Below are positions 12,951-27,489 of a stretch of DNA of 64,000 nucleotides, piece after piece. Source of the stretch: Atherix ibis (Eukaryota > Arthropoda > Insecta > Diptera > Athericidae); the NCBI GenBank assembly GCA_958298945.1, contig OY282608.1, positions 20,933,933 through 20,997,932 of the forward strand, written 5' to 3'. The number at the start of each line of letters is the position of its first letter. Within the stretch, counting starts at the first letter, position 1. The position numbers were made by a program, and so were the translations under genes. The notes under the pieces were generated by a model that saw nothing but the letters and a program-made list of their open reading frames with translations, ran no database searches and was not told the origin of the DNA.

Positions 12951-15900
12951 GAACTAATCAACAAACCAGCAAACTAAGTAACCAACAAGCCAACAAACCA
13001 ACAAACCAACAAGCCAACAAGCCAACAAACCAACAAACCAACAAGCCAACAAACCAACAAACCAACAAACTAACAAACCAACAAACCAACAAACCAACAA
13101 ACCAACAAGCCAACAAACCAACAAACAATTAAACCAACAAACCAACAAACCAACAAACCAACAAACCAAGTAACCAACAAGCCAACAAACCAACAAACCA
13201 AAAACCGACAAGCCAACAAACCAACAAGCCAACAAACCAACAAGCTAACAAACCAACAAACGAACTAACCAACAAACCAACAAGCCAACAAGCCAACAAA
13301 CCAACAAACCAACAAACTAAGTAACCAACAAGCCAACAAACCAACAAACTAACAAGCCAACAAACCAAAAAACCAACAAACCAACTAACCAACAAGCCAA
13401 CAAACCAACAAACAAATAAACCAACAAACCAAAAAACCAACAAACCAACAAACCAACAAACCAACAAACCAACAAACCAACAAACCAAGTAACCAACAAG
13501 CCAACAAACCAACAAACCAACAAGCCAACAAGCCAACAAACCTAAAAAACCAACAAGCCAACAAACCAACAAACCAACAAGCCTACAAACCAACAAACCA
13601 GCAAACCAAAAAACCAACAAACCAACAAACCAAAAAACCAACAAACCAACAAACCAACAAGCGAACAAACCAACAAACCAACAAAACAACAAACCCAGTA
13701 ACCAACAAGCCAACAAACCAACAAACCAAAAACCAACAAGCTAACAAACCAACAAAACAACAAGCCACCAAACCAACAAACCAACAAACCAACAAACCAA
13801 CAAGCCAACAAACTAACAAACCAACAAACCAACAAGCCAACAAACCAACAAACCAAGTTACCAAAAAGCCAACAAACTAACAATTCAACAAGCCAACAAG
13901 CCAACAAGCCAACAAGCCAACAAACCAACAAACGAACAAGCCAGCAAACCAACAAACCAACAAGCCAACAAACCAACAAACCAACAAACCAAAAAACCAA
14001 CAAACAACAAACCAACAAACCAACAAACCAACAAACCAACAAACCAACAAGCCAACAAACCAACAAACCAACAAACCAACAAACCAAGTAACCAAAAGAC
14101 CAACAAACTAACAAACCAACAAGCCAACAAGCCAACAAACCAACAAGCCAACCAACCAAGTAACCAAAAAGCCAACAAACTAACAAACCAACAAGCCAAC
14201 AAGCCAACAAGCCAACAAACCAACAAACCAACAAGCCAGCAAACCAACAAACCAACAAGCCAACAAACCAACAAACCAACAAACCAACAAACCAACAAAC
14301 CAACAAACCAACTTGCCAACAAACCAACAAACTAAGTAACCAACAAGCCAACAAATCAACAAACCAACAAACCAACAAACCAACATGCCAACAAACCAAC
14401 AAGCCAGCAAAACCAACAAACCAACAAGCCAACAAACCAACAAGCCAACAAACCAACAAACTAACAAACCAACAAACCAACAAGCCAACAAACCAACAAG
14501 CCAACAAACCAAGTAACCAAAAAGCCAACAAACTAACAAACCAACAAACCAACAAGCCAACAAACCAACAAACCAACAAAGCAACAAGCCAACAAGCCAA
14601 CAAATCAACAAACCAACAAGCCTACAAACCAACAAACCAACAAGCCAACAAGCCAACAAACCAACAAACCAACAAACCAACAAGCCAACAAACCAACAAA
14701 CCAACAAGCAATCAAACCAACAAACCAACAAACCAACAAGCCAACAAACCAACAAACCAACAAACCAAAAAACCAACAAACCAACAAACCAACAAACCAA
14801 CAAACCAACAAACCAACAAACCAACAAGCCAACAAGCCAACAAATTAACAAACCAACAAACCAACAAGCCAACAAACCAACAAGCCAACAAACCAACAAA
14901 CCAACAAACCAACAAGCCAACAAACCAACAAGCCAACAAGCCAACAAACCAACAAACCAACAAAGCAACAAACCAAAAAACCAACAAATCAAAAAACCAA
15001 CAAACCAACAAAACATCAAACGAACAAAGCAACAAGCCAACAAGCCAACAAACCAACAAACCAACAAGCAAACAAACCAACAAACCAACAAGCCAACAAG
15101 CCAACAAACCAACAAACCAACAAACCAACAAGCCAACAAACCAACAAACCAACAAGCCAACAAACTAACAAACCAACAAACCAACAAACCAACAAACCAA
15201 CAAGCCAACAAACCAACAAACCAACAAGCCAACAAACCAACAAACCAACAAGCCAACAAACCAACAAACCAACAAACCAACATGCCAACAAACCAACAAA
15301 CTAAGTAACCAACAAGCCAACAAACCAACAAACCAACAAGCCAACAAGCCAACAAACCAACAAACCAACAAACCAACAAACCAACAAACCAAGTAACCAA
15401 CAAACCAAAAAACCATCAAACAAACAAAGCAACAAACCAACAAACCAAAAAACCAACAAGCCAACAAACCAACAAACAAATAAACCAACAAACCAACAAA
15501 CAAATAAACCAACAAACCAACAAACCAACAAACCAACAAACCAACAAACCAACAAACCAACAAACCAAAAAACCAACAAACCAACAAACCAACAAGCCAA
15601 CAAGCCAACAAACCAACAAGCCAACAAGCCAACAAACCAACAAACCAACAAACCAACAAGTCAACAAACCAACAAACCAACAAACCAACAAACCAACAAG
15701 CCAACAAACCAACAAATAATTAAACCAACAAACCAAAAAACCAACAAACCAACAAACCGACAAACCAACAAACCAACAAACCAACAAACCTACAAACCAA
15801 CAAGCCAACAAACCAACAAACCAAAAAACCAACAAGCCAACAAACCAACAAACAAATAAACCAACAAACCAACAAACCAACAAACCAACAAACCAAAAAA

Positions 15901-15957
15901 CCAACAAACCAACAAGCCAACAAGTCAACAAACCAACAAACTAACAAACCAACAAAC
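12951..15957. repeat. 3.0-3.5 kb higher-order array, copy 2 (3007 bp)
   Basis: Bounded by landmark Z at 12951 and 15958, with ATCAAAC landmarks at 15015 and 15415. The 13.2-14.4 kb part is unusually rich in off-register units (7-base units near 13200, 13730 and 14005, and 9-base units near 13545 and 14410). It aligns less clearly to the other copies than the 14.5-15.95 kb part does. Confidence 0.8.
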
Positions 15958-18900
15958 GAACTAATCAACAAACCAGCAAACTAAGTAACCAACAAGCCAA
16001 CAAACCAACAAACCAACAAGCCAACAAGCCAACAAACCAAAAAACCAACAAGCCAACAAACCAACAAACCAACAAACTAACAAACCAACAAACCAACAAA
16101 CTAACAAACCAACAAGCCAACAAACCAACAAACAAATAAACCAACAAACCAAAAAACCAACAAACCAACAAACCAACAAGCCAACAAACCAACAAACCAA
16201 CAAACCAAGTAACCAACAAGCCAACAAACCAAAAACCGACAAGCCAACAAACCAACAAACCAACAAGCCAACAAACCAACAAAGCAACAAACCAACAAAC
16301 CCACAAGCCAACAAGCCAACAAGCCAACAAACCAACAAACCAACAAACCAACAAGCCAACAAGCCAACAAGCCAACAAACCAACAAACCAACAAACCAAC
16401 AAGCCAACAAACCAACAAACCAACAAACCAACAAACCAAGTAACCAAAAAGCCAACAAACTAACAAACCAACAAGCCAACAAGCCAACAAGCCAACAAAC
16501 CAACAAACCAACAAACCAACAAGCCAACAAACCCACAAACCAACAAGCCAACAAACCAACAAACCAACAAAGCAACAAGCCAACAAGCCGACAGACCAAC
16601 AAACGAACAAACCAAGCAACCAAAAGGCCAACAAACTAACAAACCAACAAGCCAACAAGCCAACAAACCAACAAGCCAACAAACCAACAAACCAACAAAC
16701 CAACAAACCAACAAACCAACAAACCAACAAACCAACATGCCAACAAACCAACAAACTAAGTAACCAACAAGCCAATAAACCAACAACCCAAAAAACCAAC
16801 ATGCCAACAAACCAACAAACTAAGTAACCAAAAAGCCAACAAACCAACAAACCAACAAGCCAACAAGCCAACAAACCAACAAACCAATAAACCAACCAGC
16901 CAACAAACCAACAAGCCAACAAACCAACAAACCAACAAGCCAACAAGCCAACAAAACCAACAAACCGACAAACCAACAAGCCAACAAACCAACAAGCCAA
17001 CAAACCAACAAACCAACAAACCAACAAACCAACAAGCCAACAAGCCAACAAACCAACAAACCAACAAACCAACAAAGCAACAAGCCAACAAACCAACAAG
17101 CCAACAAACCAACAAACCAACAAACCAAGTAACCAAAAAGCCAAGAAACTAACAAACCAACAAGCCAACAAGCCAACAAACTAACAAACCAACAAGCCAA
17201 CCAACCAAGTAACCAAAAAGCCAACAAACTAACAAACCAACAAGCCAACAAGCCAACAAACCAACAAACCAACAAGCCAGCAAACCAACAAACCAACAAG
17301 CCAACAAACCAACAAACCAACAAACCAACAAACCAACAAACCAACATGCCAACAAACCAACAAACTAAGTAACCAACAAGCCAACAAACCAACAAACCAA
17401 CAAACCAACAAACCAACATGCCAACAAACCAACAAGCCAGCAAAACCAACAAACCAACAAGCCAACAAACCAACAAGCCAACAAACCAACAAACTAACAA
17501 ACCAACAAACCAACAAGCCAACAAACCAACAAGCCAACAAACCAAGTAACCAAAAAGCCAACAAACTAACAAACCAACAAGCCAACAAGCCAACAAACCA
17601 ACAAACCAACAAAGCAACAAGCCAACAAGCCAACAAATCAACAAACCAACAAGCCTACAAACCAACAAAACAACAAGCCAACAAGCCAACAAACCAACAA
17701 ACCAACAAGCCAACAAGCCAATAAACCAACAAACCAACAAGCAATCAAACCAACAAACCAACAAACCAACAAGCCAACAAACCAACAAACCAAATAACCA
17801 AAAAACCAACAAACCAACAAACCAACAAACCAACAAACCAACAAACCAACAAGCCAACAAGCCAACAAACCAACAAACCAACAAACCAACAAGCCAACAA
17901 ACCAACAAGCCAACAAACCAACAATCCAACAAACCAACAAGCCAACAAACCAACAAGCCAACAAGCCAACAAACCAACAAACCAACAAAGCAACAAACCA
18001 AAAAACCAACAAATCAAAAAACCAACAAACCAACAAACCATCAAACGAACAAAGCAACAAGCCAACAAGCCAACAAACCAACAAACCAACAAGCCAACAA
18101 ACCAACAAACCAACAAGCCAACAAGCCAACAAACCAACAAACCAACAAACCAACAAGCCAACAAACCAACAAACCAACAAGCCAACAAACTAACAAACCA
18201 ACAAACCAACAAACCAACAAACCAACAAGCCAACAAACCAACAAACCAACAAGCCAACAAACCAACAAACCAACAAGCCAACAAACCAACAAACCAACAA
18301 ACCAACATGCCAACAAACCAACAAACCAACATGCCAACAAACCAACAAACTAAGTAACCAACAAGCCAATAAGCCAACAAACCAACAAACCAACAAACCA
18401 ACAAACCAACAAACCAAGTAACCAACAAACCAAAAAACCATCAAACGAACAAAGCAACTAACCAACAAACCAAAACACCAACAAGCCAACAAACCAACAA
18501 ACAAATAAACCAACAAACCAACAAACAAATAAACCAACAAACCAACAAACCAACAAACCAACAAACCAACAAACCAACAAACCAAAAAACCAACAAACCA
18601 ACAAACCAACAAGCCAACAAGCCAACAAACCAACAAGCCAACAAGCCAACAAACCAACAAACCAACAAACCAACAAGCCAACAAACCAACAAACCAACAA
18701 ACCAACAAACCGACAAGCCAACAAACCAAAAAATAATTAAACCAACAAACCAAAAAACCAACAAACCAACAAACCAACAAACCAACAAACCAACAAACCT
18801 ACAAACCAACAAGCCAACAAACCAACAAACCAAAAAACCAACAAGCCAACAAACCAACAAACAAATAAACCAACAAACCAACAAACCAACAAACCAACAA

Positions 18901-18966
18901 ACCAAAAAACCAACAAACCAACAAGCCAACAAGCCAACAAACCAACAAACTAACAAACCAACAAAC
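15958..18966. repeat. 3.0-3.5 kb higher-order array, copy 3 (3009 bp)
   Basis: Bounded by landmark Z at 15958 and 18967. ATCAAAC landmarks at 18040 and 18440 pair with 15015 and 15415 (offset 3025, two octamers more than the Z spacing). Twin GTAACC landmarks at 16760 and 16824 and a GCAACC variant at 16616 occur in the first third. Confidence 0.85.
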
Positions 18967-21900
18967 GAACTAATCAACAAACCAGCAAACTAAGTAACCA
19001 ACAAGCCAACAAACCAACAAACCAACAAGCCAACAAGCCAACAAACCAAAAAACCAACAAGCCAACAAACCAACAAACCAACAAACTAACAAACCAACAA
19101 ACCAACAAACCAACAAACCAACAAGCCAACAAACCAACAAACAAATAAACCAACAAACCAAAAAACCAACAAACCAACAAACCAACAAGCCAACAAACCA
19201 ACAAACCAACAAACCAAGTAACCAACTAGCCAACAAACCAACAAACCAAAAACCGACAAGCCAACAAACCAACAAACCAACAAGCCAACAAACCAACAAA
19301 GCAACAAACCAACAAACCAACAAGCCAACAAGCCAACAAGCCAACAAACCAACAAACCAACAAACCAACAAGCCAACAAGCCAACAAGCCAACAAACCAA
19401 CAAACCAACAAACCAACAAGCCAACAAACCAACAAACCAACAAACCAAGTAACCAAAAAGCCAACAAACTAACAAACCAACAAGCCAACAAGCCAACAAT
19501 CCAACAAACCAACAAACCAACAAGCCAACAAACCCACAAACCAACAAACCAACAAACCAACAAACCAACAAAGCAAAAAACCAACAAACCAACAAACCAA
19601 CAAACCAACAAACCAAGTAACCAAAAGGCCAACAAACTAACAAACCAACAAGCCAACAAGCCAACAAACCAACAAGCCAACAAACCAACAAACCAACAAA
19701 GCAACAAGCCAACAAGCCAACAGACCAACAAACCAACAAACCAAGCAACCAAAAGGCCAACAAACTAACAAACCAACAAGCCAACAAGCCAACAAACCAA
19801 CAAGCCAACAAACCAACAAACCAACAAACCAACAAACCAACAAACCAACATGCCAACAAACCAACAAACTAAGTAACCAACAAGCCAATAAACCAACAAC
19901 CCAAAAAACCAACATGCCAACAAACCAACAAACTAAGTAACCAAAAAGCCAACAAACCAACAAACCAACAAGCCAACAAGCCAACAAACCAACAAACCAA
20001 TAAACCAACAAGCCAACAAACCAACAAGCCAACAAACCAACAAACCAACAAGCCAACAAGCCAACAAACCAACAAACCGACAAACCAACAAGCCAACAAA
20101 CCAACAAACCAACAAGCCAACAAACCAACAAACCAACAAACCAACAAACCAACAAGCCAACAAGCCAACAAACCAACAAACCAACAAAGCAACAAGCCAA
20201 CAAACCAACAAGCCAACAAACCAACAAACCAAGTAACCAAAAAGCCAACAAACTAACAAACCAACAAGCCAACAAGCCAACAAACCAACAAACCAACAAA
20301 GCAACAAACCAACAAACCAACAAACCAACAAACCAGCAAGCCAACAAGCCAACAAACCAACAAACCAACAAGCCAACAAGCCAACAAACCAACAAACCAA
20401 CAAAGCAACAAACCAACAAACCAACAAACCAACAAACCAACAAACCAACAAGCCAACAAGCCAACAAACCAACAAACTAACAAACCAACAAACGAACTAA
20501 CCAACAAACCAACAAGCCAACAAGCCAACAAACCAACAAACCAACAAACCAACAAACCAACAAACCAAGTAACCAACAAGCCAACAAACCAACAAACCAA
20601 CAAACCAACAAGCCAACAAGCCAACAAACCAACAAACCAACAAGCCAACAAACCAACAAACCAACAACCCAACAAACCAACAAACCAACAAACCAAAAAA
20701 CCAACAAACCAACAAACCAACAAACCAACAAACCAAGTAACCAAAAAGCCAACAAACTAACAAACCAACAAGCCAACAAACAAACAAGCCAACAAGCCAA
20801 CAAACCAACAAACCAACAAAGCAACAAACCAACAAACCAACAAACCAACAAACCAACAAACCAACAAGCCAACAAACCAACAAACTAACAAACCAACAAA
20901 CGAACTAACCAACAAACCAACAAGCCAACAAGCCAACAAACCAACAAACCAACAAACCAACAAACCAACAAACCAAGTAACCAAAAAGCCAACAAACTAA
21001 CAAACCAACAAGCCAACAAGCCAACAAACCAACAAGCCAACAAACCAACAAGCCAACAAACCAAGTAACCAAAAAGCCAACAAACTAACAAACCAACAAG
21101 CCAACAAGCCAACAAACCAACAAACCAACAAAGCAACAAGCCAACAAGCCAACAAATCAACAAACCAACAAGCCTACAAACCAACAAACCAACAAGCCAA
21201 CAAGCCAACAAACCAACAATCCAACAAACCAACAAGCCAACAAACCAACAAGCAATCAAACCAACAAACCACAAACCAACAAGCCAACAAACCAACAAAC
21301 CAACAAACCAAAAAACTAACAAACCAACAAACCAACAAACCAACAAACCAACAAACCAACAAGCCAACAAGCCAACAAACCAACAAACCAACAAACCAAC
21401 AAGCCAACAAACCAACAAGCCAACAAACCAACAAGCCAACAAGCCAACAAAGCAACAACCCAAAAAACCAACAAATCAAAAAACCAACAAACCAACAAAC
21501 CATCAAACGAACAAAGCAACAAACCAACAAGCCAACAAACCAACAAACCAACAAGCCAACAAACCAACAAACCAACAAGCCAACAAGCCAACAAACCAAC
21601 AAACCAACAAACCAACAAACCAACAAGCCAACAAACCAACAAACCAACAAGCCAACAAACCAACAAACCAACAAACCAACAAACCAACAAACCAACAAGC
21701 CAACAAACCAACAAACCAACAAGCCAACAAACCAACAAACCAACAAGCCAACAAACCAACAAACCAACAAACCAACATGCCAACAAACCAACAAACTAAG
21801 TAACCAACAAGCCAACAAACCAACAAACCAACAAGCCAACAAACCAACAAACCAACAAACCAACAAACCAAGTAACCAACAAACCAAAAAACCATCAAAC

Positions 21901-22428
21901 GAACAAAGCAACAAACCAACAAACCAAAAAACCAACAAGCCAACAAACCAAAAAACAAATAAACCAACAAACCAACAAAAAAATAAACCAACAAACCAAC
22001 AAACCAACAAACCAACAAACCAAAAAACCAACAAACCAACAAACCAACAAGCCAACAAGCCAACAAACCAACAAGCCAACAAGCCAACAAACCAACAAAC
22101 CAACAAACCAACAAGCCAACAAACCAACAAACCAACAAACCAACTAACCAACAAGCCAACAAACCAACAAATAAATAAACCAACAAACCAAAAAACCAAC
22201 AAACCAACAAACCAACAAACCAACAAACCAACAAACCATCAAACCTACAAACCAACAAGCCAACAAACCAACAAACCAACAAACCAACAAACCAACAAAC
22301 CAACAAGCCAACAAACCAACAAACAAATAAACCAACAAACCAACAAACCAACAAACCAACAAACCAAAAAACCAACAAACCAACAAGCCAACAAGCCAAC
22401 AAACCAACAAACTAACAAACCAACAAAC
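18967..22428. repeat. 3.0-3.5 kb higher-order array, copy 4 (3462 bp, expanded)
   Basis: Bounded by landmark Z at 18967 and 22429. It is 453 bp longer than copy 3. ATCAAAC landmarks at 21502 and 21894 pair with 18040 and 18440 (offsets 3462 and 3454). Much of the extra length is accounted for by an internal 408 bp duplication around 20493-21300. Confidence 0.85.
20493..21308. repeat. 408 bp tandem duplication inside array copy 4
   Basis: CGAACTAACC occurs at 20493 and 20901 (408 bp = 51 octamers) and is followed in both places by the same A/G unit order up to a GTAACC unit. After that the copies diverge (CCAACAAG versus CCAAAAAG). The right boundary is approximate. Confidence 0.65.
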
Positions 22429-23954
22429 GAACTAATCAACAAACCAGCAAACTAAGTAACCAACAAGCCAACAAACCAACAAACCAACAAGCCAACAAGC
22501 CAACAAACCAAAAAACCAACAAGCCAACAAACCAACAAACCAACAAACTAACAAACCAACAAACCAACAAACCAACAAACCTACAAGCCAACAAACCAAC
22601 AAACAAATAAACCAACAAACCAAAAAACCAACAAACCAACAAACTAACAAGCCAACAAACCAACAAACCAATAAACCAAGTAACCAACAAGCCAACAAAC
22701 CAACAAACCAAAAACCGACAAGCCAACAAACCAACAAACCAACAAGCCAACAAACCAACAAAGCAACAAACCAACAAACCAACAAACCAACAAGCCAACA
22801 AGCCAACAAGCCAACAAGCCAACAAACCAACAAACCAACAAACCAACAAGCCAACAAGCCAACAAGCCAACAAACCAACAAACCAACAAACCAACAAGCC
22901 AACAAACCAACAAACCAACAAACCAACAAACCAAGTAACCAAAAAGCCAACAAACTAACAAACCAACAAGCCAACAAGCCAACAAGCCAACAAACCAACA
23001 AACCAACAAGCCAACAAACCCACAAACCAACAAGCCAACAAACCAACAAACCAACAAAGCAAAAAACCAACAAACCAACAAACCAACAAACCAAGTAACC
23101 AAAAGGCCAACAAACTAACAAACCAACAAGCCAACAAGCCAACAAACCAACAAGCCAACAAACCAACAAACCAACAAAGCAACAAGCCAACAAGCCAACA
23201 GACCAACAAACCAACAAACCAAGCAACCAAAAGGCCAACAAACTAACAAACCAACAACCCAACAAGCCAACAAACCAACAAGCCAACAAACCAACAAACC
23301 AACAAACCAACAAACCAACAAACCAACATGCCAACAAACCAACAAACTAAGTAACCAACAAGCCAATAAACCAACAACCCAAAAAACCAACATGCCAACA
23401 AACCAACAAACTAAGTAACCAAAAAGCCAACAAACCAACAAACCAACAAGCCAACAAGCCAACAAACCAACAAACCAATAAACCAACAAGCCAACAAACC
23501 AACAAGCCAACAAACCAACAAGCCAACAAGCCAACAAGCCAACAAACCAACAAACCGACAAACCAACAAGCCAACAAACCAACAAACCAGCAAGCCAACA
23601 AACCAACAAACCAACAAACCAACAAACTAACAAGCCAACAAGCCAACAAACCAACAAACCAACAAACCAACAAACCAACAAAGCAACAAGCCAACAAACC
23701 AACAAGCCAACAAACCAACAAACCAACAAACCAACAAACCAACAAGCCAACAAGCCAACAAACCAACAAACCAACAAACCAACAAACCAAGTAACCAACA
23801 AGCCAACAAACCAACAAACCAACAAGCCAACAAGCCAACAAACCAACAAACCAACAAGCAAACAAACCAACAAACCAACAAGCCAACAAACCAACAAACC
23901 AACAAACCAAAAAACCAACAAACCAACAAACCAAAAAACCAACAAACCAAAAAA
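22429..23954. repeat. 3.0-3.5 kb higher-order array, copy 5 (truncated)
   Basis: Begins at the last copy of landmark Z (22429). GCAACC/GTAACC landmarks at 23223, 23351 and 23415 match 19745, 19873 and 19937 in copy 4 (offset about 3479). Similarity fades beyond about 23.6 kb, where the 408 bp and 1.75 kb families take over. Confidence 0.8.
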
Positions 23955-24441
23955 CTAACAAACCAACAAGCCAACAAGCCAACAAACCAACAAACCAACA
24001 AAGCAACAAACCAACAAACCAACAAACCAACAAACCAGCAAGCCAACAAGCCAACAAACCAACAAACCAACAAGCCAACAAGCCAACAAACCAACAAACC
24101 AACAAAGCAACAAACCAACAAACCAACAAACCAACAAACCAACAAACCAACAAGCCAACAAGCCAACAAACCAACAAACCAACAAACCAACAAACCAAGT
24201 AACCAACAAGCCAACAAACCAACAAACCAACAAGCCAACAAGCCAACAAACCAACAAACCAACAAGCAAACAAACCAACAAACCAACAAGCCAACAAACC
24301 AACAAACCAACAAACCAAAAAACCAACAAACCAACAAACCAAAAAACCAACAAACCAAAAAACTAACAAACCAACAAGCCAACAAGCCAACAAACCAACA
24401 AACTAACAAACCAACAAACGAACTAACCAACAAACTAACAA
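23626..24441. repeat. 408 bp tandem duplication at the array transition
   Basis: GCAAAC landmarks at 23858 and 24266, and CTAACAAA following an A-rich unit at 23955 and 24363, are both 408 bp apart. This is the same period as the duplication near 20.5 kb. The outer boundaries are approximate. Confidence 0.7.
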
Positions 24442-25746
24442 GCCAACAAGCCAACACACCAACAAACCAACAAACCAACAAACCAACAAAGCAACAAACC
24501 AACAAACCAACGAACCAACAAACCAACAAACCAACAAGCCAACAAACAAACAAACTAACAAACCAAAAAACGAACTAACCAACAAACCAACAAGCCAACA
24601 AGCCAACAAACCAACTAACCAACAAACCAACAAACCAACAAACCAAGTAACCAAAAAGCCAACAAACTAACAAACCAACAAGCCAACAAGCCAACAAACC
24701 AACAAACCAACAAACCAGTAAGCCAACAAACCAACAAACAAATAAACCAACAAACCAACAAACCAACAAACCAACAAACCAAAAAACCAACAAACCAAAA
24801 AACTAACAAACCAACAAGCCAACAAGCCAACAAACCAACAAACTAACAAACCAACAAACGAACTAACCAACAAACTAACAAGCCAACAAGCCAACACACC
24901 AACAAACCAACAAACCAACAAACCAACAAACCAACAAGCCAACAAACCAACAAACCAACAAGCCAACAAACCAACAAACCAACAAACCAACAAACCAACA
25001 AGCCAACAAACCAACAAACAAATAAACCAACAAACCAAAAAACCAACAAACCAACAAAAACCAACAAGCCAACAAACCAACAAACCAACAAACCAACAAA
25101 CCAACAAACAGAGTAACCAACAAGCCAACAAACCAACAAACCAACAAGCCAACAACCCAACAAACCAACAAACCAACAAGCCAACAAACCAACAAATCAA
25201 CAAGCCAACAAACCAACAAACCAACAAACCAAAAAACCAACAAACCAACAAACCAAAAAACCAACAAACCAACAAACCAACAAACCAAGTAACCAACAAG
25301 CCAACAAACCAACAAACCAAAAACCAACAAGCCAACAAACCAACAAACCAACAAGCCAACAAACCAACAAACCAACAAACCAACAAACCAACAAGCCAAC
25401 AAACCAACACACCAACAAACCAGCAAGCCAACAAACCAACAAACCAACAAACCAAGTAACCAAAAAGCAAACAAACTAACAAAACAAGAAGCCAACAAGC
25501 CAACAAGCCAACAAACCAACAAACCAACAAGCCAACAAACCAACAAACCAACAAGCCAACAAACCAACAAACCAACAAACAAAAAACTAACAAACCAACA
25601 AACCAACAAACCAACAAACCACCAAACCAACAAGCCAACAAACCAACAAACCAACAAACCAACAAACCAAGTAACCAAAAGGCCAACCAGCCAACAAACC
25701 AAAAAACCAACAAACCAACAAACCAAAAAACCAACAAACCAAAAAA
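23955..25746. repeat. 1.75 kb higher-order array, copy 1 (1792 bp)
   Basis: Starts at the CTAACAAA landmark at 23955, whose counterparts are 25747 and 27490. Internal landmarks are AACTAACC at 24421 (counterpart 26213, offset 1792) and GAGTAACC at 25111 (counterpart 26854, offset 1743). The 49 bp change of offset falls between about 24.6 and 24.8 kb, where copy 2 has two GTAACC units in a row instead of one. Confidence 0.85.
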
Positions 25747-27489
25747 CTAACAAACCAACAAGCCAACAAGCCAACAAACCAACAAACCAACAAAGCAACA
25801 AACCAACAAACCAACAAACCAACAAACCAGCAAGCCAACAAGCCAACAAACCAACAAACCAACAAGCCAACAAGCCAACAAACCAACAAACCAACAAAGC
25901 AACAAACCAACAAACCAACAAACCAACAAACCAACAAACCAACAAGCCAACAAGCCAACAAACCAACAAACCAACAAACCAACAAACCAAGTAACCAACA
26001 AGCCAACAAACCAACAAACCAACAAGCCAACAAGCCAACAAACCAACAAACCAACAAGCAAACAAACCAACAAACCAACAAGCCAACAAACCAACAAACC
26101 AACAAACCAAAAAACCAACAAACCAACAAACCAAAAAACCAACAAACCAAAAAACTAACAAACCAACAAGCCAACAAGCCAACAAACCAACAAACTAACA
26201 AACCAACAAACGAACTAACCAACAAACTAACAAGCCAACAAGCCAACACACCAACAAACCAACAAACCAACAAACCAACAAAGCAACAAACCAACAAACC
26301 AACGAACCAACAAACCAACAAACCAACAAGCCAACAAACAAACAAACTAACAAACCAAAAAACGAACTAACCAACAAACCAACAAGCCAACAAGCCAACA
26401 AACCAACAAACCAACAAACCAACAAACCAACAAACCAAGTAACCAAGTAACCAAAAGGCCAACCAGCCAACAAACCAACAAACCAACAAGCCAACAAACC
26501 AACAAACCAACAAACAAAAAACTAACAAACCAACAAACCAACAAACCACCAAACCAACAAGCCAACAAGCCAACAAACCAACAAACTAACAAACCAACAA
26601 ACGAACTAACCAACAAACTAACAAGCCAACAAGCCAACACACCAACAAACCAACAAACCAACAAACCAACAAACCAACAAGCCAACAAACCAACAAACCA
26701 ACAAGCCAACAAACCAACAAACCAACAAACCAACAAACCAACAAGCCAACAAACCAACAAACAAATAAACCAACAAACCAAAAAACCAACAAACCAACAA
26801 AAACCAACAAGCCAACAAACCAACAAACCAACAAACCAACAAACCAACAAACAGAGTAACCAACAAGCCAACAAACCAACAAACCAACAAGCCAACAACC
26901 CAACAAACCAACAAACCAACAAGCCAACAAACCAACAAATCAACAAGCCAACAAACCAACAAACCAACAAACCAAAAAACCAACAAACCAACAAACCAAA
27001 AAACCAACAAACCAACAAACCAACAAACCAAGTAACCAACAAGCCAACAAACCAACAAACCAAAAACCAACAAGCCAACAAACCAACAAACCAACAAGCC
27101 AACAAACCAACAAACCAACAAACCAACAAACCAACAAGCCAACAAACCAACACACCAACAAACCAGCAAGCCAACAAACCAACAAACCAACAAACCAAGT
27201 AACCAAAAAGCAAACAAACTAACAAAACAAGAAGCCAACAAGCCAACAAGCCAACAAACCAACAAACCAACAAGCCAACAAACCAACAAACCAACAAGCC
27301 AACAAACCAACAAACCAACAAACAAAAAACTAACAAACCAACAAACCAACAAACCAACAAACCACCAAACCAACAAGCCAACAAACCAACAAACCAACAA
27401 ACCAACAAACCAAGTAACCAAAAGGCCAACCAGCCAACAAACCAAAAAACCAACAAACCAACAAACCAAAAAACCAACAAACCAAAAAA
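25747..27489. repeat. 1.75 kb higher-order array, copy 2 (1743 bp)
   Basis: Translated minus-strand frames at 24875-26185 and 26618-27928 appear identical over 436 codons. About 1.3 kb of copies 1 and 2 is therefore indistinguishable at that level, the closest pair found in the window. The period 1743 is one base short of 218 octamers, so every later copy lies one base out of register with the previous one. A pair of consecutive GTAACC units occurs near 26440. Confidence 0.88.

Larger units (their letters stand above)
9800..22448. repeat. Landmark family Z (GAACTAATCAACAAACCAGC), five instances
   Basis: A 20-base combination of rare units found at 9800, 12951, 15958, 18967 and 22429, always followed by a CTAAGTAACC unit. 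The intervals are 3151, 3007, 3009 and 3462 bp. I did not see it outside 9.8-22.5 kb, so it defines one array subfamily. Confidence 0.85.

Noticed and set aside
9800..22448. Landmark Z as a transposon end or integration site
   Set aside because: It is made of octamers with ordinary substitutions, has no inverted partner and no target-site duplication, and its regular spacing is explained by higher-order repetition.
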